Positions 48,840 to 59,498 of a DNA stretch of 64,000 bases are shown piece after piece. Positions within the stretch are counted from its first letter, which is position 1, and every line of letters starts with the position of its first letter. Below the pieces are notes generated by a model. The model had not been told where the DNA came from. It did not search any database and saw only the letters and a program-made list of their open reading frames with translations. The stretch comes from Tubulanus polymorphus (Eukaryota; Nemertea; Palaeonemertea; Tubulaniformes; Tubulanidae): assembly GCF_964204645.1 (NCBI RefSeq), contig NC_134033.1:14758155-14822154 (forward strand). Direction: 5' to 3'. Position numbers and translations under genes: made by a program.

Positions 48840-49814
48840 ATGACGAACGCATCTCATCATTGTCCAACAATCAGAACTAGTTATAAGTTCGTTCATTACA
48901 TGTTCGTCTACGGAATAGGAAGTGTTTGCGCGCTTGGTATAGTCGGCAACGTACTCAATTTGATCGTGTTCAGTCAAGACAAAAAAGCCTTACTATCGGT
49001 GAAAATACTGAAGGCGTTGGCTTGTTGCGATATGTCGTTTCTGACAGTTTGTTTCGTGTACTTTTTTGTGAGACACGTTCGGTACAGAATTGAATTCGGA
49101 GATATGGTTTACAGGTATGGCGACTACAACATCGGTGCGAAATTGGCATATTCCACTGTCGTGATGTATTACATCACGCAACAAACCAGGAACTGGATAA
49201 CTGCTTATATTTCTGTCGTTCGATTCTTGAATGTTAAATTCCCACTCTGGTCCAGACGAGTTTTGACGTGGAAGTTATCTAAAGTTAGCATTGGTTTCGT
49301 GTTTTTGCTTGCCGTCACTTGTCACGGCCCGCGTTATCTATTTTTCCACATCGAATATGAGCTACTGCGAGACTGCTCATTCTCTATATTGATACCTATT
49401 ATAAAAACCACGCCTGTTTTATTAACTCGTTATGATGTGACGATCTATTTCGGATTTCTGGTCGGATTTCCGATGCTTATCCTCTACGTTACGAATCTAG
49501 CCTTGTTGAGTTCTGTTAATTTTGCTCGTTCTAAGCGTTCGAAACTTCTCGCAAGTGGTCCGCCACGAAAAGGCAGCGAACGACAAGCCGATAAAATGGT
49601 GACGGCGATTTTACTGATTTTTACGATTTGTGAAACGCCAGCCTGCATCGACCGAGTTGCAAGCGTAGCGGGTTTTGAATTCAAATTTGCCGATTTCAAA
49701 CAATTTGCCAGAAAATCTGGGCTCTTTCTGGTAGTTCTCGATTCGGCGTTGAATTTCGTTGTCTATCTCTCCATAAATTCAAAATTCAGACAAAATCTAA
49801 AAGGACTAATTTAA
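48840..49814 (+). CDS. Class-A (rhodopsin-like) GPCR 1, FMRFamide-receptor-like
   Basis: Single-exon gene of 324 residues. I chose the ATG at 48,840 because the longer frame starts at TTG. The N-terminus has an N-glycosylation site (NAS). Seven hydrophobic segments are visible: TM1 with IVGNVLNLIVF, TM2 from KALACCDMSFLTV, TM3 QTRNWITAYISVVRFLNVKF, TM6 MVTAILLIFTICETP and TM7 DSALNFVVYLSINSKFRQNL. The TM3 arginine lacks the preceding acidic residue of the (D/E)R(Y/F) motif (it is VRF), and TM7 has NFxxY in place of NPxxY. The QTRNW and NFVVY features are shared with GPCR 2, so the two are paralogues. A peptide or chemosensory ligand is likely but unknown. Confidence 0.85.
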   Translation: MTNASHHCPTIRTSYKFVHYMFVYGIGSVCALGIVGNVLNLIVFSQDKKALLSVKILKALACCDMSFLTVCFVYFFVRHVRYRIEFGDMVYRYGDYNIGAKLAYSTVVMYYITQQTRNWITAYISVVRFLNVKFPLWSRRVLTWKLSKVSIGFVFLLAVTCHGPRYLFFHIEYELLRDCSFSILIPIIKTTPVLLTRYDVTIYFGFLVGFPMLILYVTNLALLSSVNFARSKRSKLLASGPPRKGSERQADKMVTAILLIFTICETPACIDRVASVAGFEFKFADFKQFARKSGLFLVVLDSALNFVVYLSINSKFRQNLKGLI

Positions 49815-50835
49815 AAGCATGTAATATAATCACTAATGGTAACAATTATTATCATTCATCCCTATCAATAGTATATTGAAAAAAGTTATCGAATGTTTGA
49901 ACCACACAAAAACAGAAAATATTTCGACAGAAAAGATTTTTAGGTTTACAGAAAGCAAAGATCTTTATGAAATCAGTAAAAGATCCCCAAAATGTACGCT
50001 ATTCTCAAACTTATATCGCAAATCTTAAAACGGAATCGAATCATTTGATTTAAGAAAGCGAATATCTTTTTGTAATTATCCAACCATCCCCAATACAATA
50101 TTCTCAAACGTATTTCTCAAATTCAGTTAAATTAATGAGTGTAGCTGATATATGTAACGTTTGTTAAACGTCAAAATCTTTTTCCAATATTTCGAAAACC
50201 AGACTTTAATTTAGCAGACCAAACATAATGGGAATTTGTTTCCAAGCGTTTTTCGAATAATGTGTCATTGCCGCTATTATATTTTTGCATTACTAAAAAC
50301 AGCACTACCTTGTCCGATGTTTTCATTATGAAGTTTGATGAACTCTGCTTGAACAACGCAGAGCTTTGGGGTACGCGAAAGTATTCGATTTATGCTCGGA
50401 GGCAAATTTCTAGCTAAGTGAACATTTTTCCCACCTTACCACGCATTAAAGGCATTCAATTCGATCCGCTGGTACATTACAAAAACATCACCGGGCAAGC
50501 GAAAATATACCGCGCATTCATGCATATATGTTCTTGTTATTTCAAGTAATGAACGAAATTATGGGCGTCTAAAGCAAACAGCGTCGCATTTAAAATCTCA
50601 TTTATTTGCGAAGTCGTGGCTAAAAGACAAACTGTTCATTCAAATTCACAATTATCAGAGTTTATGAATTAAATCATGCGTAGAAATACGTATTGCCAGC
50701 GTTTCCCACATAATAATATAGGCATCGGCGAATTTCTGAGTGACGCTTTTCGTTTGCAAAAATGCCCTGCCAGAAAGTTTCTGAGTTTAGTTGGTTTGAT
50801 ACCACTTGGAAGGGATGAGTCGGTCGCGGGACATC
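49815..50835. other. Intergenic interval between GPCR 1 and the astacin-like gene
   Basis: AT-rich and non-coding as far as I can see. A plus-strand frame beginning at 50,676 overlaps the signal exon of the next gene in another frame and is not supported. Confidence 0.4.
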
Positions 50836-53800
50836 ATGAAACGTATCGGCGGCTTTTCTTGCATGCTTGTGTTTCTTATGTGCTTAACATTGGCGGTAGG
50901 TTAAATATTCTATGAATCTATGCTTTCATCGGACAAATTTTTTGTTCATAAGACTCATTCGATCGAGTTGACCATACGACGATAGACCATTTTAATGAAG
51001 GGGAGACAAAATCATAGACAATCATTCTGAATAATTTCTAATACAGTTTTAATAGCCATCGCCAGGTGGTTTCATTTATTTGGCCGTTATGCGAGGTTCT
51101 ATATGAGAGGATGCTCAGGGATGAGAGATTGCAACTCACCATCGCATTGGAATTTTACCGTCCAACCAGAAGACTTGGGTCGCCCTCCGTGTGACGCTAA
51201 ATGTATATGTTATGAAACTTCGTTATTTTAACGAAAATATTTTAGATTTTTCTTTTGTTTTCTTCAATGGATGATATCGAAAATCGTCATTATTCTTCAA
51301 TGCGTATCTTTTCATTGCAATTAACAGGACGCCGAACACGCTCGTCGGAAAAGGGCAACGCCGGATGTTCAGGTCACCAGTCACAGACGAATCACTTGGA
51401 GTGTTAGCAATGGTAAATACTCCGGTATGCAAATCCTCACCGTCCTTTGCGGATCGAGAATGGGGGGGGGGGTCTCATAAAAATTAAGATGATCGTGTTG
51501 TATAGAATGTTAACGCCTTTTATAATATACTGATTCAAGTTATGGTATCTTCTATTTCTTAATACAGAACATTTCGCCGGCTCCATCGCACGAGCCTTAA
51601 GACAATTTCCGGCGTGCATTTCTTTCGAAAAGCACCCTAGACCTACAGCAAACCTTAACTACATCTTCGAAAAATCGTAAGTACTTTTTCTCACATGAAG
51701 ATGAAACGTATATCAGCAATGTCCACGGCTGCACATTTTGTCGGTGGCTAAACATGAAAATATACATATATTTCATTCGGATTTTTGATACAGAACAGCT
51801 ATGCTCGGTGAGATTAAAACGATATGAATAATAATGATTCTTTAACAAAACGTAGGATTTCTGTTTAGGCGTGGTGATTTCACTGTGTACACCAAAGGCG
51901 TCGGACTCAAAAAAATTAATTCTGATATTTACCAGCAGGTTGTCTTCATCAAAAGTAGGCATGATTTAAAATATGTAAGTTCAACATCCTTTTAAAATCT
52001 GTTCTAAGATGATTTTGATAATGGATCACGATGCACCGGCTTTTGAAGCTTTAAGGCAAGGGGCATATGTAAAAGTACATCACCGAATGGAGTAAAAATG
52101 CTTTTTTTAACTACAAATCTAATTTGCATCATCTACATTGAAGTAAAAAGTTGCTAGAAAGCATTATATACAGGTATAATGTATTAAAGCATGGACGTAT
52201 AAACTTTCTAGTTTATACGTCCATGATTAAAGTATACAGACCTATGTAAGTTTGTGTATATTTTCATGTTTCATCTGTGCCCTAGTTACTTGAGAACAAT
52301 ATAAAATTGGTGACGCAACAAACTCTACGAGCCCTCGGATTCTATTACGAACACCAGCGACCGGACTCGAACAGATACGTGAAATATAACTTCTCAATGA
52401 GAAAACCACCATATTATGATATGGACACACGCGTGGCTTATGATGTGTCTTCAATTATGCATATTGATGAGATGGTAGGTGCAACTATGGACGTATAAAC
52501 TAGACTAGTTTATACGTCCATGGTGCAACGTGGTTGTGTCACGTGAAGTCGACCAGGCCGATCAAAAGGCAGTAATGCATTCATGTTCTTCAGAGATACA
52601 GCAATGCGCACCTGCGCATGGGAATTAAATATAATTATGTTGGAGGCCTCTGAATCAGCTTCGTAGATTCACAGTTAAAAAGATTCTTGAACGAGTTCAG
52701 TGGGCGTTTCTCCAACTCAAATGTTTAGCTGTAGTTCGTTGGTCATATTTACAATAAACCTGACACTTAAACCTTTCTGTCCTATAATCCGAATTGTTTT
52801 CGTATGACTTGTGTCAGTGGTCAGTCACCAATCACTGTAATCTATCCTCGAATACCCGAAGAAAGATTTCCAGACGCGTTTCCTTCATCACTCACGTACC
52901 GATCGTATTTCAAAATTTCAGTCATACGTAAACGAAGAAGGTGTGGTGAAAAAGCAGAACCGACCAATTATGCAACTACGTCCAACACTGTTGTTCAATA
53001 ACAGGCGACGTCACTACGGTTACATAGGATTTCGGCAACCGGGCGACAGTCTTCTAAGCTTCCGCGACAACAGAACGGTGACCAATAAGCTGTGTCGAAG
53101 GATGGACAATTCGATCGCAGGTATTTATGGAATATTGGCTTAATTCGTATATTTTTCAAATATTCGGTTTACACGTTTCATTAGCTTGGTGAATCGTCCG
53201 CAGTTGTTCCCAGTCGAACCGGTGAGTTTTACTTTAGTCCTTTGATGATAAAGCAGCAATCAATATTAGTTACCTAGGGACTTGGGTTCGACCTTTGGTG
53301 GATTAACTATTCGAACAGCTTCATACATATTCACACCCGAACTACGGCTAGGCCTTACTATCATTCGTACTTTTTAATGATGATAACGTTTTTTCTTCGT
53401 AATATAATTCCTTTGTGATAACATTCAATAATTCAACTACTTATTAACCACTTCGTTGACATTTGTGACGTATATTCACAAAAAAAATAGTCAAAAATAA
53501 TTACCTTCTCTCGCTCATCTCACCATACATGACGTATGTTTACGTAAATGAAGATACATTTCAATTCCAGTGGTCCATTCCTCTTTCGTCCAAATTGCTA
53601 TATGTATTAGATTTAGATTTTGTGCTGAGCTGTAGAAAATGAAAATTTCATTCATGTATTTGTACGTTCATTTGAAGGAACGACACCAGTCACTGCGCAA
53701 TGCCCATCACCGATTGAACCGTGTGCAAACGGAGGCTATGTTGACAAAAGCGTAAACGGGAATTTATGTCGATGCGTCTGTCCTCCGAGATTCGAGGGAA

Positions 53801-56425
53801 TGCGATGCGAAGAGTATCATCCTGGTACGACTTTGCCGATGGAATGCATTATTTTCTATCACGAATCAGCGTCGAAGAAACTCTTTTGAGCAATGGGATA
53901 CCGGCAATGCTAATGTGATCAGTGACAATTCCACCAGGTGTCGCTACTGGCACTGGGTTACCGCGCATCGATTCCTTTTACATTTCGATAAAATTCGAAA
54001 AAGCCTTTCTGATTCTGTGAAATCAATATCATACTCTGAGTGATAAAGTGAATCTTATATCTATTCAATGAATGGTTTGATGATTTTCGGATTTGAAGCT
54101 TAAAAATCAAGTCATCGAAAATGAACTGATTTTCACAATAAATGACCCAGTGCTTTTGTTAGCGCATCTAGTGAGTGCGGGTATCCCATTGCTTTCCATG
54201 CGATCAGCTCATTTGTGTTTCTCTGCACTATTTTCAGGTGAATGCGGTGGAGTTATTTCAGTAACCAATGAGATTGTTGCACACACTTCACGTGGTTATC
54301 CCTATGGTTGGAAGAGATACGAACGGTGTTATCACATCCTTCGCGTAAGTCGAGAGAAAATGTAAAACACGATTAAAGACCTACTTGAGTAGCGTGTTGT
54401 CCTATTGCATCAATTTATTGTAAAGCATTTATTTGACTTCAGCTAAGGCCAAGGGTTGGATGGTAATTTTTCTTGTACTCGTTTTCTAGGCACCAGCTGG
54501 TAGGCGGGTGTTGTTCCGTGTCGTAGACTTACAGTGCACCCAAGCGGAGTTGTACCTGCTCATTTTCGGGACCGATGTCAGTCTTCGCAAGTAAGTCTAT
54601 AAGTATAGGATTCCGCTGGCATAAACAGACTTGGGGTTGTCATTAAGCTCGAAATTATGGAATACTCAAGTTATTCGGAAAAAGATAGATGTAAGATCTG
54701 TATCCAATTGAACAGTTTCCATCTATGTTTAACGTATTTGACTGTGATAATTGATTGGATTCTTAACAGATCTAGTCAGGTGAACAACTGCTCAAATACA
54801 AAATGCCATTTTGAAAGTGTCATCTGCAAATGCCGTAGGGATGGAGATAATTGATAAAGAACAATATAATGATTCGAAGGCTAATGTTTTTGGCAAAACG
54901 AAGTCACAAATAAAATCATCTAGACGGATGAGAAAGTCTTTAAGATCTGAGAAAGATCAGAACTCGCCATTGAAGTACGGACGAGGAACTACAATCATTT
55001 TGTTTCTAAACTTCAGTATTACTTGTGACGACAATTTGATCGAAGAATTACTGGGCGTTTGGTTCCTTTCTGACGGGTCTTACATGGAAGTGAACTACGC
55101 GACGAAAAACTCCAGCGGGCGCGGTTTTAAGTTGGAATACACCGAGGCCTGTCGAACTAACACATCACACAACAACAACAAGACGTCGATGTTTGAAACA
55201 ATTGATTCCGAAGAGGAATCCCCGTGGGGTGAGTGGTTATACATGTTTTCGAGCGGCACTGTATACATAACAGCAAAACAGCAAACACAGAAATTGACAA
55301 TGTATAGGCTAAACAAAAATGATACCTTGTTTCTCCGCAGCGGCCGGGTAATTTTTGTAAAATATGATAAAATTTATAAACAGTTCATTTCTATAGCGGC
55401 CGGGTCTGTTATGGTAAAATTGATCACGATTTAAAAAAAAGTAATGTATAGGGTAGATAGGCGGCCGGCCGGGTCAACATGTAAGCTCAGTAGAGCGGAG
55501 AAACAAGGTATCAATTTTTTTTAGTCATATTTGTAGTTTTTTCAGTTTCAAGGAAGTTGTCCTTCCTAAAGCCCGACGCACGCGATACATTGGCAAACAC
55601 GGAAGCAGGAGGCAGACATATGTATCTTACTGCGTCGGTGCATTTAGGAAAAACGAGACGAAACAATTCTTCAAACATGTTTGATCCTGTGTGTGTCTGT
55701 TTATCTCTTGTTACCATGTCGTGTGCGTTGGGCTTAAAAGAATGTTTTTGGTTAATCTGTTGAAGCTTTCTTGAGGCAGTAGATATCGTTTTTGAAATGG
55801 GAAATCTAAATCCTCAGTTCTGAGTACATCAAATAACGATCGAGCTAGACGTCTAGGTATATTTGTCTTTTCTGATTAAAATAATGATTTTTATTTCACA
55901 GTTTCGTGTAAGGATTTGAATAGTGAAACAGTCACAACGCCCGCTACTACCGATGCGCGTCCCAAATGTCGATTCTGCGATTCAAGGTCGGATAAATATT
56001 GTCTAGTAACGCAAACCAAGGATATGGATGAAATTCAATGTGAAGACCATGAAATGTGTGGTGTACGTATTATATATAGATATACGAAGTATTAATTTGT
56101 AACTTTGACGTCACGGAGTCCTTTGATGAAACATACGTGGTTTTATTTTTAGATCGAGGCAGTGGTTTCCCCTTGCGGAGACGTACGGCAGATGAAACGA
56201 GGCTGCTATTCGACGAACCTTTGCCAGCAATCTCACTGCAAAATGGACGCCGACGGTGCCCATATCTGCGTACAGTGCTGCCACCATTCGACCGATTGTA
56301 AAACGCTAGGCATAACCGATTTGAAATTTGATGTCGTAAACATCCACAGGAATTCCGCAAAGCTTCTGAATGCGTGTTACACGGCGAATGCATTATTGCT
56401 GATGGTTTATCTATCAGTAAACTGA
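50836..56425 (+). CDS. Astacin-EGF-CUB protein with destroyed zinc site and Cys-rich, probably GPI-anchored tail
   Basis: Twelve exons join in phase: 50,836-50,895; 51,328-51,412; 51,568-51,676; 51,869-51,974; 52,286-52,474; 52,922-53,120; 53,678-53,824; 54,238-54,344; 54,490-54,590; 55,017-55,228; 55,902-56,062; 56,153-56,425, giving about 582 residues. Order: signal peptide MKRIGGFSCMLVFLMCLTLA; a very short propeptide with furin-type RRKR; an astacin fold (IARALRQFPACISFEK, ALGFYYEHQRPD, YDVSSIMHIDEM); one EGF-like domain (CANGGYVDK, CRCVCPPRFEGMRC); a CUB domain over three exons; and a Ly6/uPAR-like cysteine-rich region ending in a hydrophobic tail (ANALLLMVYLSVN). The family motif HExxHxxGFxHE reads QQTLRALGFYYE, so all three His ligands and the catalytic Glu are gone. 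Astacins with EGF and CUB normally process extracellular proteins; this one should be an inactive binding protein. Exon 1 is the least certain, and a microexon near 53,203-53,220 is possible. Confidence 0.78.
52190..52225. mobile_element. 36-bp palindromic mini-element, copy 1
   Basis: ATGGACGTATAAACT and its exact reverse complement AGTTTATACGTCCAT are separated by only four bases, with an extra C/G pair outside. The palindrome is flanked on both sides by ATTAAAG, a 7-bp apparent target duplication. It lies in the intron just before the astacin exon at 52,286. Confidence 0.7.
52486..52522. mobile_element. 37-bp palindromic mini-element, copy 2
   Basis: ATGGACGTATAAACTAG, one central base, then the exact complement CTAGTTTATACGTCCAT. 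It is flanked on both sides by GTGCAAC, a 7-bp apparent target duplication different from that of copy 1. It starts 12 bp after the end of the astacin exon (52,474), inside the donor region. Confidence 0.7.
55307..55526. mobile_element. 220-bp TIR element (MITE), copy 1
   Basis: The ends carry an 18-bp perfect inverted core (GATACCTTGTTTCTCCGC at the left, its complement at the right). This extends imperfectly outward to about 33 bp with GGCTAAACAAAAAT on the left. The interior is AT-rich with GCGGCCGGGT repeated three times. It lies in an intron of the astacin-like gene (between 55,228 and 55,902). A second, nearly identical copy is at 58,531-58,751. Confidence 0.85.
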
Positions 56426-56954
56426 GTGTACATTTTATCTCTAGCGATCTGCAGCCTGGAACAGCACCATCCCTCCAGACATGCCTAATGTCTGGTAATT
56501 GTCAATTAAAAACTCCTTAGTTGAAGTATTGAGCACACATGAAGTGCGGACGATCAGTTTTATTTTCAACTGCGCTGATTTATCCATTTATGTCTAAGGT
56601 AAAGATCAAATATCGGGCGAATCGTTGTCTGAGGGGATGATTCTAAGCTGCAGATTGAGACCTACCTACTTAAACTGTCCAAGGAAAATGAGGACAATGG
56701 TAAAACTATTTATTTAGCAAGTGCCCAGCTGTTTGTAATTTTATTATGTGATATTATAGTTCTACGTAGTTATAATTATCGTATTTTCACAGTTAAAATA
56801 TGAAGGATCCATTCCGCAGCTGTGTTGAGGTAAAAAATTGAACAAAAATGTTACTCAGTTTTTGAAGCAAACTAATTTCAAACTCCTAGCCCAAATCTCA
56901 CTCACAACCGCGGAATCTGGTCCAGATGTATGGGATAGTAGGCTACAATACATT

Positions 56955-57161
56955 TCACATACATGGGGGATTCTGGTCACAACTTTTCGGGTCATTGCAA
57001 CATTCTTGAAATTGAACGGAACATTGTTTCTCGCAGGCGACACAAAACGGAGTTAAATTGGTGTTCGCGCATTCATCACCAGCCGACGGCGTCGGAGCGA
57101 AGATCGCTATGCTCAGCAATGTCGCAACTACAAGAAAACCACTCATGAATTTCGGCGTCAT
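56955..57161 (-). CDS. Small secreted cysteine-rich peptide
   Basis: A 68-residue open frame on the minus strand. Residues 1-27 (MTPKFMSGFLVVATLLSIAI onward to PSAG) form a signal peptide with a TPSAG-type cleavage region. The mature part of about 40 residues has eight cysteines in the order C-C-C-C-CC-C-C (the core CEKQCSVQFQECCNDPKSC is conserved in the paralogue at 61,957). An acceptor (TTTTTGTAG) lies immediately before the ATG, so a non-coding leader exon is expected upstream. Function is unknown; such peptides may be antimicrobial, hormonal or venom-like. No known family is assigned. Confidence 0.72.
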   Translation of the reverse strand: MTPKFMSGFLVVATLLSIAIFAPTPSAGDECANTNLTPFCVACEKQCSVQFQECCNDPKSCDQNPPCM

Positions 57162-57487
57162 CTACAAAAATATATGATAACCATTCATGAAATGAGTGAC
57201 AGCGTTTTACAAATCATCAATTGACTGAGCCCGACTCGTGGTTCGTAGTTTTTCGTTTCCCCTAGCCAAAGAACTCTGCCACCACCTGAATTCGAACCCA
57301 TGAACCCTACTGAAAAAATGATTGTGGAATCATTTATAGAAGCAATATCCATGGTGGTTATATTTTTTTATACAAAACATGATTTTCATCTCGACAACCA
57401 TGAACTTTTGCGGATTTGGACGCAGTTTTAGTATTTTCTAATTGAATCTATTATGAATAAAGAAAAGTCTTGATTTTATTTTTTCAT

Positions 57488-57670
57488 GGGGCCGGTTCCA
57501 CAGTTAACTCTGAGTTAGAATCTGTTCATTTTCAATGAGTTTATTCTGAGTCAAATCTTACGTAAAGGCCCCCGCACACGAGCCGAAAACTGCGCTGCGC
57601 CATTTTCGTACGCAATTTTCGGCTCGTATGCGGGGGCCTCAACTCACAACACTGTGGATTTGGATCCTGG
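57488..57670. mobile_element. TIR element interrupted by a nested hairpin element
   Basis: The outer ends (GGGGCCGGTTCCACAGTTAA at the left; CACAGTGTTGTGAGTTG read on the complementary strand at the right) are imperfect inverted repeats of the GGCCGGTTCCA family. The 72-bp palindrome at 57,567-57,638 sits inside it. Confidence 0.55.
57567..57638. mobile_element. 72-bp hairpin element nested in another element
   Basis: GGCCCCCGCACACGAGCCGA at the left and TCGGCTCGTATGCGGGGGCC at the right are inverted repeats that continue inward with AAAA/TTTT. The whole segment is an almost complete palindrome with high G+C at its ends. It lies inside the AT-rich element at 57,488-57,670. Confidence 0.75.
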
Positions 57671-57759
57671 CTCGGCGCGCATCAGATTCGCTCGAAGAAA
57701 CGATGGTAGATTAGAACAAGAAATCTCATGCGAGACCATTTCATCGTTCATATTTGTAA

Positions 57760-57907
57760 CCTGGGGCCGGTTGCATAGTCATGGCTTAGACTTAAGACCA
57801 GTCTAAGACCAACTTAGTTCTATATAGCCAATCTAACAACTTAAGACTGGTCTTAAGATTTAAGACCACTTTTGGACTTAAGTCACGACTATGCAACTGA
57901 CCCCAGG
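57760..57907. mobile_element. Small TIR element, GGGGCCGGTTGCATAGTC family
   Basis: Left end CCTGGGGCCGGTTGCATAGT and right end ACTATGCAACTGACCCCAGG are inverted. The interior shares CTTAGACTTAAGACCAGTCT and ATTTAAGACCACTTTTGG with the copy at 42,698-42,840. Confidence 0.8.
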
Positions 57908-58067
57908 GCTGGGTTTCATAGATGTGGAAGAAAATAGTCCCTGGGAACATTTTGAAATTTGTCAGTTATAACCATGGTTTCTCATTATTACTATGGTGGT
58001 TGTCACCCAAATTGAGGATTTACCCCTAGGGATTACTTTGATACCAGTCTATGAAACCGGGCCCAGG
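57906..58067. mobile_element. TIR element, GGTTTCATAGA family, copy 2
   Basis: Ends GGGTTTCATAGATGTGG and ACCAGTCTATGAAACCGGGC are inverted repeats. The body matches 46,159-46,317 closely. It abuts the preceding element with no spacer, which suggests insertion into or next to its terminus. Confidence 0.8.
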
Positions 58068-58071
58068 AAAA

Positions 58072-59448
58072 TTGAATTTCATCACCTTACCTTTACTTGA
58101 TTGAATACAGTAAATGTTGAAACACAAAGAACTATTAAATCCACCTAAAATCTCACCATTCTTTATACTGTTCGTTCCTTTTACCCTGATACTTGTAAAA
58201 CACTTCATTTCTTAGGTCTAGGAGATTAAACATATTTTATTGACGAATTTATTATTTGTTTTCTTTCATATTCTTCGATATTCTAAGTCGAACGCTTAAA
58301 TGAGTTTGTACTTCATCGAGTTCATGCTTTGATCTACTCGATATAGATTGATATTCGCAAAGGAAAACCGATATCAGTGCGAACATTTTCTCTCAAGTGC
58401 TACGTGAGAGTCGATATGAAAGTATCCATTGTAATAATCCTGCTACTGAATTGATTGCTAAAGAAATGGAAAACCATGTGTTTCAGATCGACGAATAAAG
58501 TTTATACGAAGAAATCGATTCGAACGTTTAGGCTAAACAAAAATGATACCTTGTTTCTCCGCAGCGGCCGGGTCATTTTTGTAAAATATGATAAAAATTT
58601 ATAAACAGTTCATTTCTATAGCGGCCGGGTCTGTTATGGTGAAATTGATCACGATTTTTAAAAAAGTAATGTATAGGGTAGATAGGCGGCCGGCCGGGTC
58701 AAAATTTAAGCTCAACAGAGCGGAGAAACAAGGTATCAATTTTTTTTGGCCTTATGGTTTTGCGAGAAAGAACGACTCGCATGAGAACGTTTGGAATCAC
58801 GTTCTCTAATGTTTATCGCTAAAACGGAAATGCATTCACAAATCGTAACTCGCCCAATCGATGTACCATCCTGAAAGTATCAATCCGCGGCCTGATGGAA
58901 CCACCCTTAAGATGACCAGCAGCTGAAATAACCCCCTTCTGAAATTCGCTGATGTAAAGTGGCGAGGATATCAACACTAAATTTGCTTTTATTCGAGGTT
59001 TGTTTTAGTCTTTCATTACATGAAAAGCCTGCAACCAGACCGGGAATAATCGCCTATGACGTTTTATTTCCTATATGTCGATGAAATTCCGCCCTGAAAC
59101 TGAAACGATTCATGTATAGAGTTCCGTTTGCAGTCTTAACGAGACAATTATCACAATTGGGTTTTTGGTAGTTTTTAAAGAGGCCGATGTCAAGAGGCAA
59201 CCTACTACCAGTCGCCACTGCGCGCAAATGGAAATCATTCTGAACTGCCGGGCTTTAAAAAGATGAAATCATCCCAGTCATGTGATACATATCGTACATA
59301 AATATCGTCAATTTAATTCAATAATCGAGTAGTATTTTTCCAATCTTTAGTTGAAATACTGTTCAAAGATATTTAAATGATTATGTAATCTACGTAGTTT
59401 ATTGATTCGAAGAAAAAAGGACACCGTATATATCCGAATCTTCATGAA
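58072..59448. other. Intergenic interval
   Basis: Apart from the TIR element at 58,531-58,751 there is no supported feature. It contains the upstream region of GPCR 2. Confidence 0.4.
58531..58751. mobile_element. 220-bp TIR element (MITE), copy 2
   Basis: Nearly identical to 55,307-55,526, with the same GATACCTTGTTTCTCCGC inverted ends and the three GCGGCCGGGT blocks. The right terminus reads TTTTGGCC, complementary to the left GGCTAAAC end, and TTA flanks both sides as a possible target duplication. Confidence 0.85.
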
Positions 59449-59455
59449 TATAAAA
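59449..59455 (+). promoter_or_regulatory. TATA box of GPCR 2
   Basis: TATAAAA 50 bp before the start codon at 59,499. It predicts a transcription start near 59,480 and a very short leader. Confidence 0.6.
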
Positions 59456-59498
59456 CCCAGCAGTCACGTAATCTAGAAATCTAGACTATCGACATCAG

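Noticed and set aside
50676-50915. 79-codon frame overlapping the astacin signal exon
   Set aside because: The +1 frame (ATG at 50,836) gives a clear signal peptide that joins in phase 0 to the furin-site exon; the longer frame does not.
54811-55434. 207-codon frame continuing through the astacin gene intron
   Set aside because: It joins intron sequence, the real CUB exon (55,017-55,228) and the MITE. The splice donor at 55,229 and the phase match to 55,902 show that only the middle part is coding.
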